DNA from: Ectocarpus siliculosus
Taxonomy: Eukaryota; Sar; Phaeophyceae; Ectocarpales; Ectocarpaceae
Direction: 5' to 3'
Length of the DNA: 64,000 nucleotides
NCBI GenBank assembly: GCA_000310025.1
Contig: FN649727.1
Location: 1,942,816 to 2,006,815, forward strand
Position numbers and translations under genes: made by a program. Shown here piece after piece: positions 1 through 12,667 of the stretch; the stretch's first letter is position 1; each line of letters begins with the position of its first letter. A model generated the notes under the pieces. That model saw nothing but the letters and a program-made list of their open reading frames with translations, was not told the DNA's origin and did no database searches.

Positions 1-21
1 GGCCCCCCCCCCCCCCCCCCC

Positions 22-60
22 GCCCTATCGGTAAATGGTCTAACTACTACGGCATGCGTT
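22..60 (-). repeat. SINE-like dispersed repeat, truncated copy A
   Basis: Read on the minus strand, this stretch holds the core GCATGCCGTAGTAGTTAGAC followed by CATTTACC, next to a 20-base C run at the window edge. The same core recurs at about 9750, 54260 and 57165. The core resembles a tRNA-type A box, which suggests a tRNA-derived element. This copy is cut by the window start. Confidence 0.5.
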
Positions 61-1134
61 TACATGACAATACCGCCACGGCCACCTCCTTTGTGAATCT
101 GCTGTTCGTGGCTGACGACGGCAGACGGGGAAGCTTTCCGACTACGTTGAACGTCGTGTGCTAGCGACGGTGCTGGGTCTGGTGAGCGTCTACGGGCAGC
201 GGTGGCCCAGCACGCAAGAGGTGCGCCCGCCGTGCGGCCAGCGATCGGGCCGCTTTTGGTCTCGCATAAAGCAGAAGGAACGCATCCTCATTCCTAGTGT
301 ATGATGGAAATCTCGTTACCAAGGCCGGTGTTTTAAACCCCTTGTTCACTGTTATAGCTTTTCGTTTCAACCTGATAAGTTCGTTTCCAAGCGCTTCCTA
401 CAGATGGGCTATATCTCTATATCTCTTAAGCGCGATACGGATCCGAAGGGAGTTTACTCACAACCCCCCCCCTCCCCCCACCCTTGTCCTAACAGCAAGA
501 CGAGGAGATTCTCTATGGACGGCAAGTGCCCCCCAGCTACCGAGAGAAGCTGAGCTTACCGCCGCCATGGCAAGACAGGGTCCTGCCGGAGGTGCCTGTG
601 GGCCACCTTGAGACCCGGGAGGTGGCCTGGTGCGTTGCGTGGTTCTGTTTAGTGCGCGTTGCGGTAGAGGCCCTTCGATTGGGCAGGCGGGGTGTACCGA
701 GCGCGCGGTTCTTAGTACCACAGCAGGCTTGTTTTGTTGTTGAGGGCTCTAGGAAGTCCTTCGGTGTGCCCCCTGTAAGGGAACCCCCTCCACGATATCG
801 TACAATGTAGATGTCGTAGATCTTGTGCAGATGCTCCTAGCTGTTCCTTTTCGACCATAACAGCTATAAGTCGACTTTCACGAATGTCATTTGGTTTTTG
901 CCAAGACCGTTGCTGTCATGGCTTTTGTATTATGCTTATACCCAAAAATGCATTGAAACGGCGTGTGTTCTGCCTTGCACAATATCGATACATTTCTATG
1001 CATGTCTTCTTAGTTTTCCCAAGTTTTTTTCCTTTTTTTGAGGTCGACTCGCCGTTTCCGCACCTAATACAACACACGCCGGCGGTGTGGCCTTTGCGCG
1101 CTCCCCTCCCTCTCGCTCTGTTTGCCCGTGGCAG

Positions 1135-1579
1135 GGCAAACGCTTTGCAGGCAAGGGGGTCGGACACGAAGGAGGGGTGCGGGGAGAAGGAGGTTCGCGA
1201 CCACGGCAACGAGGGTGAGCACCAAGGCAGGAAGAAAGACGGGGTGGTCGGGGCGCAAGACGTCGAGGAGGCCGAGGACGAGCAGGAGGGTGAAGATGGA
1301 GGCGATGATGACGATGACGTCCTGCGCGTAAATCCGGAGCTGAGCTGGGAAATGTCGCAGGCGGTTGCGTTCCGCTATGCGAAGAAGAGAACGCTCAGCG
1401 ACGTGTCGCTCATCGCGACGGCCGAGCTTAGAGATATGGGGCTTGTGGAGGGGATGCTGGTGAGTGTGACGGAGGAGGGGCGGGAGCTAAAAAGGGTGCA
1501 CATTGTGGCGGCACGACATCGACCAATGTGGCAGGATGAAGAGAGGAAGCTCGAATGGAGTTTCGCGTTGTGTCGGTGA
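1135..1579 (+). CDS. Possible 3'-terminal exon of an unrecognised gene
   Basis: An open frame ends at a TGA at 1577-1579 and is preceded by a pyrimidine-rich tract and a plausible acceptor (GTGGCAG) at 1134. It encodes about 147 residues: a charged, low-complexity first half with a long Asp/Glu run (EGEDGGDDDDDV), then an ordinary-looking half containing SWEMSQAVAFRYAKKR and LRDMGLVEGMLVSVTEEGRE. I do not recognise the family. A frame at about 526-623 (PPSYREKLSLPPPWQ) that ends at a GAG|GTGG donor could be an upstream exon, but phase and linkage are not proven. The start codon is not identified. It could equally be a chance frame. Confidence 0.33.
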
Positions 1580-2858
1580 TAGTCTGTAGGCTTTGCGGCA
1601 AGATTTTCGCACGGTGCTGACTGCGGTGTGTGTTGGTTGGCAACATAGCAACACGACGGCAGTTTGGACTCTGTTTCATGACTGCCACGGCGGCACGCAC
1701 GTTGAGAGACTGTACGGGGAATTCGCCATACGACTGTTGGCGAACTGTGCGGCATAGTGCCAGCAAACTACCGCGCTACACAAATTCTCAGTGAAGCCGC
1801 CGCCGCGACGTGCGCGGCCTCCCCACTCCTGCTATCACCGCAGGGGGAGTGCCAATTCCTTGTTCCTTTTCTACTCATCATTGCTCTCCGGCACAATACT
1901 TCGAAGGTCTGATTTGTCCCTGCTACAATACGGTGCATGTGCTCGGTGCTTTCCGATGTTGTACCCTCCTCTTCTTCCTTTTCGGCAGGAGAACGCCAAA
2001 ATCGACGTCCGGTCCTTCGCCAATGGAGGACTGGAAGGACGTTACCCCGTCGTGGACGATGGCGAGCTGCCTCTCCAAGAGTAACAAAAGAGGCAGCGTG
2101 GCGCTTGTTGGAGGTCCTGCGCCCTTTGTTGGCGACACAGTGCACCGCGGTTCGAGGAATTTCGCTCGTGTGGTCGATGGGATAGATGCGTTCAATCAAA
2201 ACCCCGCCAGCGCGCACGATGAAAAGCATGAAAGACAGAGAGAAGGCTTTTGCCGGCATGTTGTCTTTCCGTCGAAAGAGACGGGGGCTCGCGGTGTAGC
2301 TGCTTGAGAAGCGGCAGCGACAGCATGGAGCCCACCGGCCGGCCAACACACACGTGTTTTGCCTCAGCTCGTCGCTGCCAAATTGTCACCTGAAATGAGG
2401 CTAGGGATTTCCACGTGCAATGAACGGCTACCCCGGCGAACAACCAAAAATACTTCGGACAAGGAGGTGTTAAGGTCCGGTCCCTCATTTCAGCTCATTT
2501 CAGCTCAGCTTGGTTTCCCACTTGGGGCTGTAATGCGTGAAAGATGGTGTCGCATGCATGTCGGCTTCCGGACGGCGATCTCGGGTGTTCGTCAAGGGCC
2601 AGCCACAAAACTAGCGACGGCGAGGTGGACTACCTCCTCGAAAGAAAAACGTTCGTCATTTGAGTATCCACCACAAGTATTGTAACCCCAGCCCTAACAC
2701 GAACACGAGCACTGAAGGGGGGAACCAACATGCGGCAGCCCAGACGCGAACACGCCCACCGAAAGTACACTGCTAATAACGCATCATGCGCATGAACTTT
2801 TCTCCCCTCTCCGGTCTCATCCTACTCTTCTTGCAGCGTGGTGCTTGTTGAATATAGA
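1580..2858. other. Spacer without recognised genes
   Basis: Only overlapping, unconserved frames are visible on both strands, none with family motifs or convincing splice sites. It could contain untranslated sequence of the 1135-1579 exon. Confidence 0.5.
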
Positions 2859-2945
2859 GGATCCCCCCCCAAGATTGACGAGTTGTTGCAGCTGCAGAGG
2901 CTGGACTTGTGTCGGAATGTCATCTTTTGGCAAGCTGCCAGACAC
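2859..2945 (+). pseudogene. Relic LRR exon, inverted copy of an exon of the neighbouring LRR gene
   Basis: On the plus strand the segment reads IDELLQLQRLDLCRN and then loses the repeat pattern and soon runs into a stop. The DNA is nearly the same as the minus-strand LRR exon at about 6907-7022 of the neighbouring gene (IGELLQLQRLDLCRN). Over about 50 bases around GAGTTGTTGCAGCTGCAG only a handful differ, and similarity continues more weakly on both sides. An acceptor-like CTCTTCTTGCAG lies just upstream at about 2826-2837. It looks like a duplicated and decayed single LRR exon in the opposite orientation, about 4 kb from its source. An exon of an otherwise unseen plus-strand LRR gene is less likely. 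Confidence 0.62.
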
Positions 2946-3752
2946 AGTTGATTGGCAAGCTTTTCAACGGGATATGGATATTTGGCAGCCTGTTCTGTGG
3001 TCTTGCACGGATTCTTTCGAAGCAGTGTGCTGCTTTGCGTCTGCCGCCGTGCTTGTGTGCGGAGGTTGTTCTGACACATAGAAGAGCGATATATTTATAT
3101 TGCTTGCAAGGAGAGCCCTGCCTTTCTGAATGAACGCATTTGTTCGGAGGATGGAACCTGATCCAAACCCTCCCTCTTGTTGTCGAAAATCACCTCGCAA
3201 CTCCTTTACTGTAGTCCCTGTCCCCCCATCGCGTGCCGAATTTCACGCCCACAAGACATGAGTCTAAGCTTTTCGTTCTTCCATGACCTCTGGCCCATTC
3301 GCCACTGATTCAAGCTCAGAATACTTCGCACATGCGAGCCTGACTCGAGGCACCCTCACGAAACTATTTGACTCGCTGTTTTTCTCCGAGGCAACCTTGA
3401 GAAAGCGGAAGGGCGAAGAACAAGTGACTCAGGCACACGAGGACGAACCGCACTCAATCGGGGTCGTGGTACGACATATATGTATATGTAATGGGGAAGA
3501 GTCTCTACGCGTCTTCGGAACCCATACTCTTTGAAGCGTAGACTTACGTATTGCTCGCAGAACCGCAGAATGAAGTCACTCACTCATACATACTACAGTA
3601 GTATTGGGTTGAGTGTAAAATTATCGTTCTTGTAAGAGTGCTGCTGTAGATGTAGCACCCCCCCCCTCTTCCCCTCGGTGTCAACGTTTCTAACACAGTA
3701 GTCATCCCAGAACACTTCCTGACGGAGTGTCTTCAGAGGAATACATCAAACC

Positions 3753-6700
3753 TCATCGCGGGGATCTAGAGTTACAAATTCGATTGAGCCTATGGGTTTC
3801 GGCGAGACGGGCATTCGCAATGGTGGACTGTACGGAGCCTCTCCTTTTGTCTCTCTCTATCCGGGCTTGAGCATCAGCCGCGCACAAGCGCATTTGGTCG
3901 TCCCTTGTGGCGGAAAGTTCGGTCGCAACCTGTCCTCGCTCCGCGACCTCGGCTTCGCTGATCTGATCGACAAGGAGGAGGACAGCGAAAAAGACAGAGA
4001 TTCGAGACCCTTCGGTGTCGGGTGCATATCGACAAGTAAACGGTGGACCTGGCAATAACTCGAGGACAGTTTACCTATATTTTACACAGCATAAAGTCGA
4101 TATAGCCCACGGGTTGACTTCGTCAAGACCCCACATAACTGGTAGAGCACCCGCTATTCGGCTCTACTACAGTATCCGAAAAACAACTACATCTCTCTGT
4201 TTGATCATGTTATTGTATCGATTCTCTCTCATGTTCTCTCTCGACGGGTCAACGTACGAGGCACGGTATCGTGCCCTTGTCAGTTTGCTTCACACCGCTC
4301 TGCTTACTAGGAGGAATCGAAGCACGCAATAAAGAACACAAAAGGCGGGCACCTATGTGCTGTAGCCCGAGGTGATATCTCTTCGGCCTCAAGATACCAA
4401 GCGCAGCTCGTTTGTACCTCGAACAACGGCAAGACACAAGACAAAGCGAAAAGAACCCGTCCAACCCTGCTCGCTCCCGGAATGAATCGTGAGATAGGGG
4501 GAAACAGCAACGCTACACGGTGCTTTTACCTTGTGATACGCGTCCGGCAGTCCGTTCTTCTTCGCCCTGAAGAACACGCGTAGCACGTGCGGCTCGAGGT
4601 ACGGCCGCCAGACGCCCTCCCCCACGCGAGCTCGCACGCCCTCTACGAACTCCTTTGCCGAGGCACGGCCCGTGAGGTACAGCCCCGCCTTCTGGTCCCA
4701 CTCTTCCGTGGCGTGGTCGTGGAACATGCGCTGGGCGCGTACCCATTCCAAGACCTGGCACAAGCATTTGATCGATGGGTGCTTCACTTAGACATGAAGG
4801 CCACGAAAAAATAATGGCGTTCGTCAGCTGCGGTCTCGAAGACACCAACAAGGTTCGGGGGGAATACCTGCTGTTGCACTTGCCATGAGGTTCTCGTCCA
4901 AAAACAAACACGCGGGTAGGCGTCAACCAGAACGGGTAGTCGACCATTCGCATCTGTATGTAGCCTTGGACGTGGAGCAGGGGATGGGTGCCAATCACGC
5001 GCTTGGGGCCGGTGATTCAATACGAAATACCCCCCCCCTCGCTGTCGCCATCACGATCCATGCCACAACCTCAGCACTGTAGCACGTCAACAAAACAGTT
5101 TTTCCCCAGCACATTCTAAATCCTCTCCTGCCTCGCTGTAAGTGCTCGGGTCGCATCATCTACGAAGGCCGAGAAAACAAGCGCGCCGCACACACACACC
5201 TCGTTGCTCGTGTACCCTGCAGGACGGGTGGCGTGTGCCTCGAGTCCGAAGCGAAGGTGCCACTTGTCCGGCAGCACCGGGAGAGGGTTCTGCTCAAGGT
5301 TGAGGTCCTTCACGTTCTTCTCCAGCTCAACCATTTCCAGGGGGAGTGACCTGGTCGGTGCATGACGGCGCAGTTACGCAGTGCCAGCTTTCAATTACTA
5401 TTGTTGTGGTCATTACGCATCGTAAGGCGTCGCACGGGTGCATTGAGTCTGAACAGACACAGGCAGGAGGAGTAGCACCTGCTTTACAGGTTCGCTATTT
5501 TCTGTTTACCAATCTTGCGTGAGTGAAGAGGGTGCAAATCAGGACTTCCTGACGCCAGAACAACACACATGCAACGGTAAAGGGATCAAGACGGACTATT
5601 ACGTGCAGCCACCGAGCATGTCCTCCAGGCGTGGTAAAATGATTATATCCACTGCCTTTACCATTTATTTCTCATTGTCATCATCACCAACAAATGCCTT
5701 TTTGCTCACTTAAGCAGGTTGTGCCTGAGGTGCAGCTTAGTAAGCGTCGTTAGGGCCCCGATCTCCCTTGGCAGAGTGCCGATGATGTTGGACGTCAGGT
5801 CAAGCCGTAGCAAGTTCTTCATGCCGCACAGAAGCATCGGCATGTCCTTGAAACGGTTGCAGCTCAGGTCCAGGTCCGTTAGACTCGTGAGGAACGTCAA
5901 GTTCTGCGGAAGGTTTCCGAGAGCGTTCTTTGACGCGTTGAGAGTTTCCAGATCCTGGCCGAACGTGAACGGGTGGGGGACAACGTCTTCCGGTGACGGT
6001 GGAATATGGTACTCCTGGTGTCGTTCGGCACCACTCCGTTTGGTATCGACAAGAAGAGCCGTGATATCATCACGTGCCGCGAGACGCGAAGCATCCGGAA
6101 AACTCAGAACGTGCCGCCGCGTGAACATCTCTCCACAGAAACCGCAGAGCCAGCGCGATTGCAACAGAGATGTTCCTCTTCGTGCCCTCGCTCCTCCCGT
6201 CCAACCCCCACCCGGTTTGTCTCATCTCTACTATACGTCGCCAGTGCCGCCCACCACGCCCAGTGCTGAACGTGTCACTACAATAGTGTAACCTCCCCCA
6301 GGTGCTCTTCGAACTTACCTCCAGAGCGCCTAATGATGGCGGCAAGCTTCCGATGTTGTTGCTCGAGATGTCCAGGTGTGTTAGGCGGGTCAGCAGCCCG
6401 AGATGATCAGGGAGGCGGCGCTCAAGGCGGTTGTGCGCCAGGCCCAAGGTGTTGAGTTGCTTCAGAGCTCCAACTTCATCCGGGATTTTGGTGATGAGGT
6501 TGGACCGCAAGTTGATGTCGTGCAACCTGGTCGATTGGTCACCGCCGGTGGAGCCCCGTTCGATTGGCGGGCAACCGGCGACATGAGGTCATGGTGCGGG
6601 GGGGGAGGGGGGGGCTGTGATAGTGGTGGGGGGGAGGGCAGGGGGGATTACTTACATGCCTATACCGACAGGTGGTTCGTTTGTCATAAGCGTGAGGTCC

Positions 6701-9700
6701 TCTTGGTGGGTGCTGTCGTTTGGTTTCCATGCCGATCGATCGATCGTTTTGGGTACACAAGAGTACGCACTCGTTGTCTCATGAAGCTAGAGGTGAAACA
6801 AATGAACCCGTCGTATTATCAAGAGAAAAGGGTCCGTTATATTTTCAACCTCTACATGCACACGGCCCGGCACAAGCCTCGAACCAGCCGGTGACAAACA
6901 TCATACTTGGTCAGCAGGCCAAATGTCGCGGGCAGTTCCTCGATGGCATTCCGACACAAATCCAGCCGCTGCAGCTGCAACAACTCGCCGATGTTGGGGG
7001 ACACCCTCCCGATGCGATTTGTCTGGGTCAAACAAACACCACGGTGATGGAGAACAGAATGAGACCGGACAGGGGGAGAGAACTTCATAACGTGCATGAT
7101 GTTTCGAGCTGGGTACTTTAGTTGCTTGTGTTCACGTCCGGGCTGCTGCTTTTTCGTTCGATCCTATACTCTTGGTATGGAGGGCTTGTAGTGGGGGCGT
7201 TGGGCAGGGCGTTAGAGCCCACGCCAGCCATTAGCTGGGGGCATTTTCATCACAAGCATCTGAGGTTGCCGCGAGCAGTCTCTCCTGACCTGCACCCTCG
7301 CTAAATACGTGCTATGTTTCTCTCCGCAAAGCCGTTCAGTAGGAGCAACATCGTGCCTCCCTTTGATGCGTCTCATGGTGGTGCTCGTATTGGATACGAC
7401 AAATGCACACCACCCATTGAAGAAGATTATTATTCTGCTACGGTTGACACGATTCGTGGCCCTACCTGTGCCTCCAACTCGACCAAGCTGGTCATGCCAC
7501 CCCAGGCCGCCGCCAATTCGACCACCGCATTCTCTCCAATCTTCAGAATCTGCCGATCGTCATGTGACGGGAGACTCCCGTGTAAGCACGGGCTTCAAAC
7601 CGGACTTAAATATGGAGAAGAGCGACATATCTGGTTCTGGACACTCCAACAAGTAACAGGTGCCCCGATGGTAAGGGAAGCCATGTTACAGTATGCACGC
7701 TCTTTTGTTATCGCTAATTGATAAAAACAACCTACGCAGCACTGGAAAAAACTACAGCGAGGCATGTGCGTTTCACAGTTTCGTTTCGGGGAGGGCGGAA
7801 GCACGACACTGTCTAGCAAAATATGGACAAGGCAGAATAGAGCTGTCGCTATGTCGCGGGCGACGGGCGGGCGGTCTGTTCGTTCGAATCACCTGCAGGC
7901 TCTTGAGGGAGGACACCGTGGTGGGCAAGTCGGCGAGCTGGTTGCACGAGACGTCCAGACTCTGCCGTGTTCGCCGGCGCACGACCGAATGCGTGTCAGG
8001 ATTGGGGCACTGCAAACATGAAATTAACTTAACCCTCGCGTGCTCCGTATGTGTCAACAAGTTGGTTGTCTTCCGATGACTTACGCTTATCTCTATGGCA
8101 CGAGACCCACCCAAATGACGGTTTCAAGCGGGTATGCTGCAGGGGGGGGGGGGAGTGTGCGTACGGCAGACAAACCTGGAGGCTGAAGAGAAGTCCGAAG
8201 TCGAGGGGGAGGTGTCGCAAGCGGTTACTCGACAGGTCAAGTCGTGTCAGCGCCGTCGCGTACGAGAAATCGTTCGGGAGGGTCAACAACCTAAAAAAAC
8301 GAATGGCAAGCACAGCAAGAGAGAAGAACACACATTGTCAGTAAATTGCAGAGGTGAAGCAAAGTAGAATAGAACAGCCTAGATCTACGCACGGGTGCGA
8401 TCTCCCCGACCCCCAATCCAAGATTGAACTCCTTTTCAGCGGCCGGAATGAGGTACATGTGCGTACCTTTTGCACGTGGGGACGGTGTCAGCGGATCGCC
8501 ACTCCTCTCCTGTATGTATGTATGCATGGTCACGGTTCACCCGGATGCCAGTTGCCAACCGTGCACTCAACCAAACACACAAAGTACAAGCCGCACCCTA
8601 CCCCACCTTACACAACACGACACTATTGTATTGCTGCGTACGTACTGGTATCCGTAGAAGACCGAAACGAAAGCGGAAGACAGCCTGATACCGTATGTAC
8701 CGGTGCCTCAAATGGGCACCACATCGTTCGTTGTCCTTGTCACTCCATAGCCACACTCGCCTTTAAATGCACGACCAGTCGCTGCATGGAAACTGTTTTT
8801 TTGTTTTTTTCAGGAACTGTTACGTACCAGCCAACGTTGCCGTTACCGGTGTGATTCCAACCAGCAACAACGGTACCTACACGTACGTGTGGTTCTATTC
8901 TGATCAATAGCATTGTCAACTAGCGTGTGAAGAAGACCGCGTGTGTGGGTATGTCTACACTGGGATCACCATTATCGTACCGGGGTCGGGGAGATGGTAC
9001 CGGGGTGCGTGCATACAACACCTGTGTGTATTTCATCGGGGATGGCACCGGTCGGAGAGATCGCACCGGGGTGCCTTGAAAAAAACTAAACGAAAATTAT
9101 TTAACTACATTTCCGCACCGGGGTCGGAGAGACGGCACCGGGGTGCGATAAAAACCCGATGAATATAGATTTTAAAAAACGATCGCACCCGGTGCCACCT
9201 CTCCGACTATTACGGTATTCACCTGTTGCTGCTGAGGTCGCACAGTTCGAGGGACACAAGCCCGTCCACGGAGGTTGGTAGGGTTTCCAAGTTGTTGGAG
9301 TGGGCACGAAGAGAGCGAAGGGCATGCATGCCGCCTAGCTCGTCGGGTAGCCGGCCTATCTCGTTCCTCCGAATCGACAGAATAGAGACAAGAGGTTCCC
9401 GCGAGGCGTGGTGGCAGCGAACGCAGCGGTGAGCACAGCACACCATACTGAAGGAGCAGCGTGAGTTTGCTCAGCCCGACTGAAAAAGCCTTTTTCGACC
9501 GAACCCGACTTCGCCACCAGCGTGCACGGCAGATGCCCGTGTAAAGTGTGGGGACAACGTTTATGTGTTTCTGTCCGCCGACGCCTCGGTGGTGAGAAAT
9601 AAGACCAACCGTGCACTACTCCATTTAATCTATGGTTTACCGCAAGAAACTTTCTGGAAATTAATCTTGACATCGATTGCCTCACAGGCAATAAAATACG

Positions 9701-12630
9701 ACGTAGAGCACGAGGGCAGGGGGGGGGGGTGTACTCATAGTCGTGCATGCCGTAGTCGTTAGACCATTGACCTCGCATCCCTACAAAGCCGGGACGGAGC
9801 ATGCCGGGTTCTCACCGGACCAGGCTCTCACATCACCAAGCGCGAAGCACCGTGAGGTATTCGGCGAGTCGCATGAAGGGTGAGCTGCATCCTGCTAAGG
9901 GTGTTCGGCATCTTGTGCTTACTTCCTTGCGTACGGATGACAGCTGCGTATGCCTTAATTTATTTTCTGGTGCTTTCACTTCCAGATACAGTTATAAGCA
10001 CTGTGTAGCTGCCTCGAGGATGCTTGACCAATTTAACACAACGTGGTGCGATCATCCCCCTTGCGCGGAGTGGGGGGGATGAAGGACGCGAATTCTCACT
10101 AGCAAACCCCGCCTCCCGAGGAGAAAGAGTCTTGCTTGGCGAAGCTCAGCAAGAAATCGCCGCATTGGCAGGCAAGCTACCAGTACCATCTCGGAACCGG
10201 AGACCCTCACTTGGAAATAAGAAGGTGCTGCAGCTTGCTCAGCTTTCCCAGCGCCGGTGGTAGCTCCCGAAGCTCGTTCCGAGAGAGGATTAGCACCTGG
10301 AGATGATCCAGGTTGGCTAGGTGCTCGTTGGCTATGAAGGAAAGCCTGAGATGAACGGGATGGAGGCCGCCCGGGGGGGGGGGCAAACAACGCACGTGAC
10401 GTATCGCGGTGCGGCGGAAAGGACGCACCGGGGTTATTGCAACCATCAGTTAGCGAATATGGTACTGTTTTCTTCATATGTGTTTTCCGGAAAGGGGGAG
10501 CGGATCATCCAAAGTTCAGAATTGTTTTCACGCTATCTTTTGGTTGGGTTTGGACTGCGTGTGCTTGTCGGCACTTGCGCACCTAGCCCACCGGATGAGC
10601 AAGGGGACCTTTACCAAACAACTGGGAGTACCCCTCGGGGGCGAAAGCCCCCGAAGCGAAGTCCAAAAATGACTTATTTCTCACACACCCTAGCACACAC
10701 ATCAACTTCCCGGGTGAAACTGTAGCTGTGTTTGTCTGCCCACGAAAGAGGTCCTCTTCGGGATTCACGACTAAACCTTTCCGAGAAGAAGGATGGCCAT
10801 CTCGGCCTGCCATGGCCTCAAGCCCTCGAACTAGAAAAACACAACTAAACCGCCCACCTAAAAAGAAAACATGAACGACAACGTTGTAGTTCTGTATCGC
10901 GTTCCTTATGGATCAAACCAAGGTTATCGTAAACTCTGGTAACTCATTGGTGTAGGGCGAAGGCAGCCTAAATACGGTTCTACATGTACTCTCCGAGTAC
11001 GCTGCTATCGAATGCACATATGCATATGTCGCCAACGTGCTACGGACACAAACGTCAACCCCCGACCTAATTAATTGCAAACCGCTTGCCTGTTCTTGCT
11101 GATGTCGAGCTTTCTCAGAGACACCATTTCCGCCAAGAAATTTGGTGGCAGCTCAGCCAAGCGATTGTCCTGAAGGTCCAGCAGCACTAGATCGACCAAC
11201 TTCCCCCGCCATTTCGGGTCTTGGTAGTACTCGGACGGGACCTTTGGCGGGAGAACACGAAGTAAGAACAGGGGGCGTGTGTCAGTACTGTATCGTCAGT
11301 TTCATCTGGTGTGCTCTGACACGACCGTATTTGGTACAGCCGCAGAAGAAGCACCCGGTAGTGTTCCACGTGAACTGGAACATTCGGGCTGAACCATGGC
11401 CCCGGATGAACTTCGTTTAATGCGACAACACGTGCGTCTACTCACACGGGGGGTGGATGGGTCGGTGGGTGACGGGTTTGGCCGAGAAAACGGGGCTGGT
11501 GAACCTTTTATTCTCAGTGATGTGGCAGCCAGGGCAATACGTTCTAAATACTTTCGGGTGACAGAGAGGGACATCCTGCCTGTCCCGGATTTCCGGTCCA
11601 GGCAACCGTTGTTTTATCATGTTGGAGCCCGTTATATTATATTCATACACAAAACGGTGCTTTCGATACGGTTGAGACAAGCCGTTTTCGGGCTTTACCT
11701 GCCGTAGGTTCCGGTGCGAGAGCCAAAGCTGATCATCTCCTCTAGCTCTTATTCCGGCGATCCGCTCCTTCTCTTGCTGGGCCACCCGCTGCTTGATCTG
11801 GGTCGTATCCCTGACGACCAACAGACAGACCGTGGCGTATTAACATCAGTTTTCCATCGAGAGCTTAGAAGCGTGGTCCATCAATGCTAGCACCACTGTC
11901 GCCTCACGAAACAGCAGTTAACCCATGGTGCAACGTGTACAGCGTAGTTGGTGTACAGGTCCCGTCAAATCGGGTTGTGCATCGCATCAACATGTAGCTC
12001 TTCGGCGACCCGGCGTAGTTTCCACGAAAGCGTTGCGCTGACGGCAGGTCGTGTACTTGGGGGTTCATCAAGACGGCGAGTGTGGATTATTTCTTCCTCT
12101 GTTGTACCTGTCTTTCTTCGCCGCGAGCTGCTGGTGAAGCTCGTTCTGCTTGACCTTCTGCTCCAGGCGCTGCCGTGATCTCTCTGCCTGCTCCCTCTTC
12201 ATCATTAGCCGCCGCTGCCTCTTCTTCGTCGCGTCCTCGCTAGCGTCTAGCGGAGCACGAGGGAGCCGACGAGGGGACACCGCAGTTTCGAATAGACTCA
12301 GTCGACACGTGTTTGGGTGGGCTTTTGCGGCAGCCCTCTCACGCCGCCGGTCCTCTCACCACTCGCTCACCTACGAGCGTGTTCTTTCCTCCCTTCGTGG
12401 CCTTCATCTTCTTCTTCTCGTCCCGAAGCAAGCGAGCTCTCCTCCGGACGTTGTCGACTCTTCCGCGAACAGTCTGCTCACAGACGGCACGGTTGCGGTT
12501 GGCCACAAAACGATCGTCAGCTACAAACTAGTCTACCACGACGATGGAATATTCCGGACGCTCCGAGAATATATATATGTCTCTATAGCTAGGCGTAGAG
12601 AAAGTGGGGGGAGATAGATAAAGAGAGATG

Positions 12631-12667
<37 letters not shown>

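Noticed and set aside
1768-2349. 193-codon minus frame
   Set aside because: No conserved motif, overlapped by equally long frames on the other strand, no splice support.
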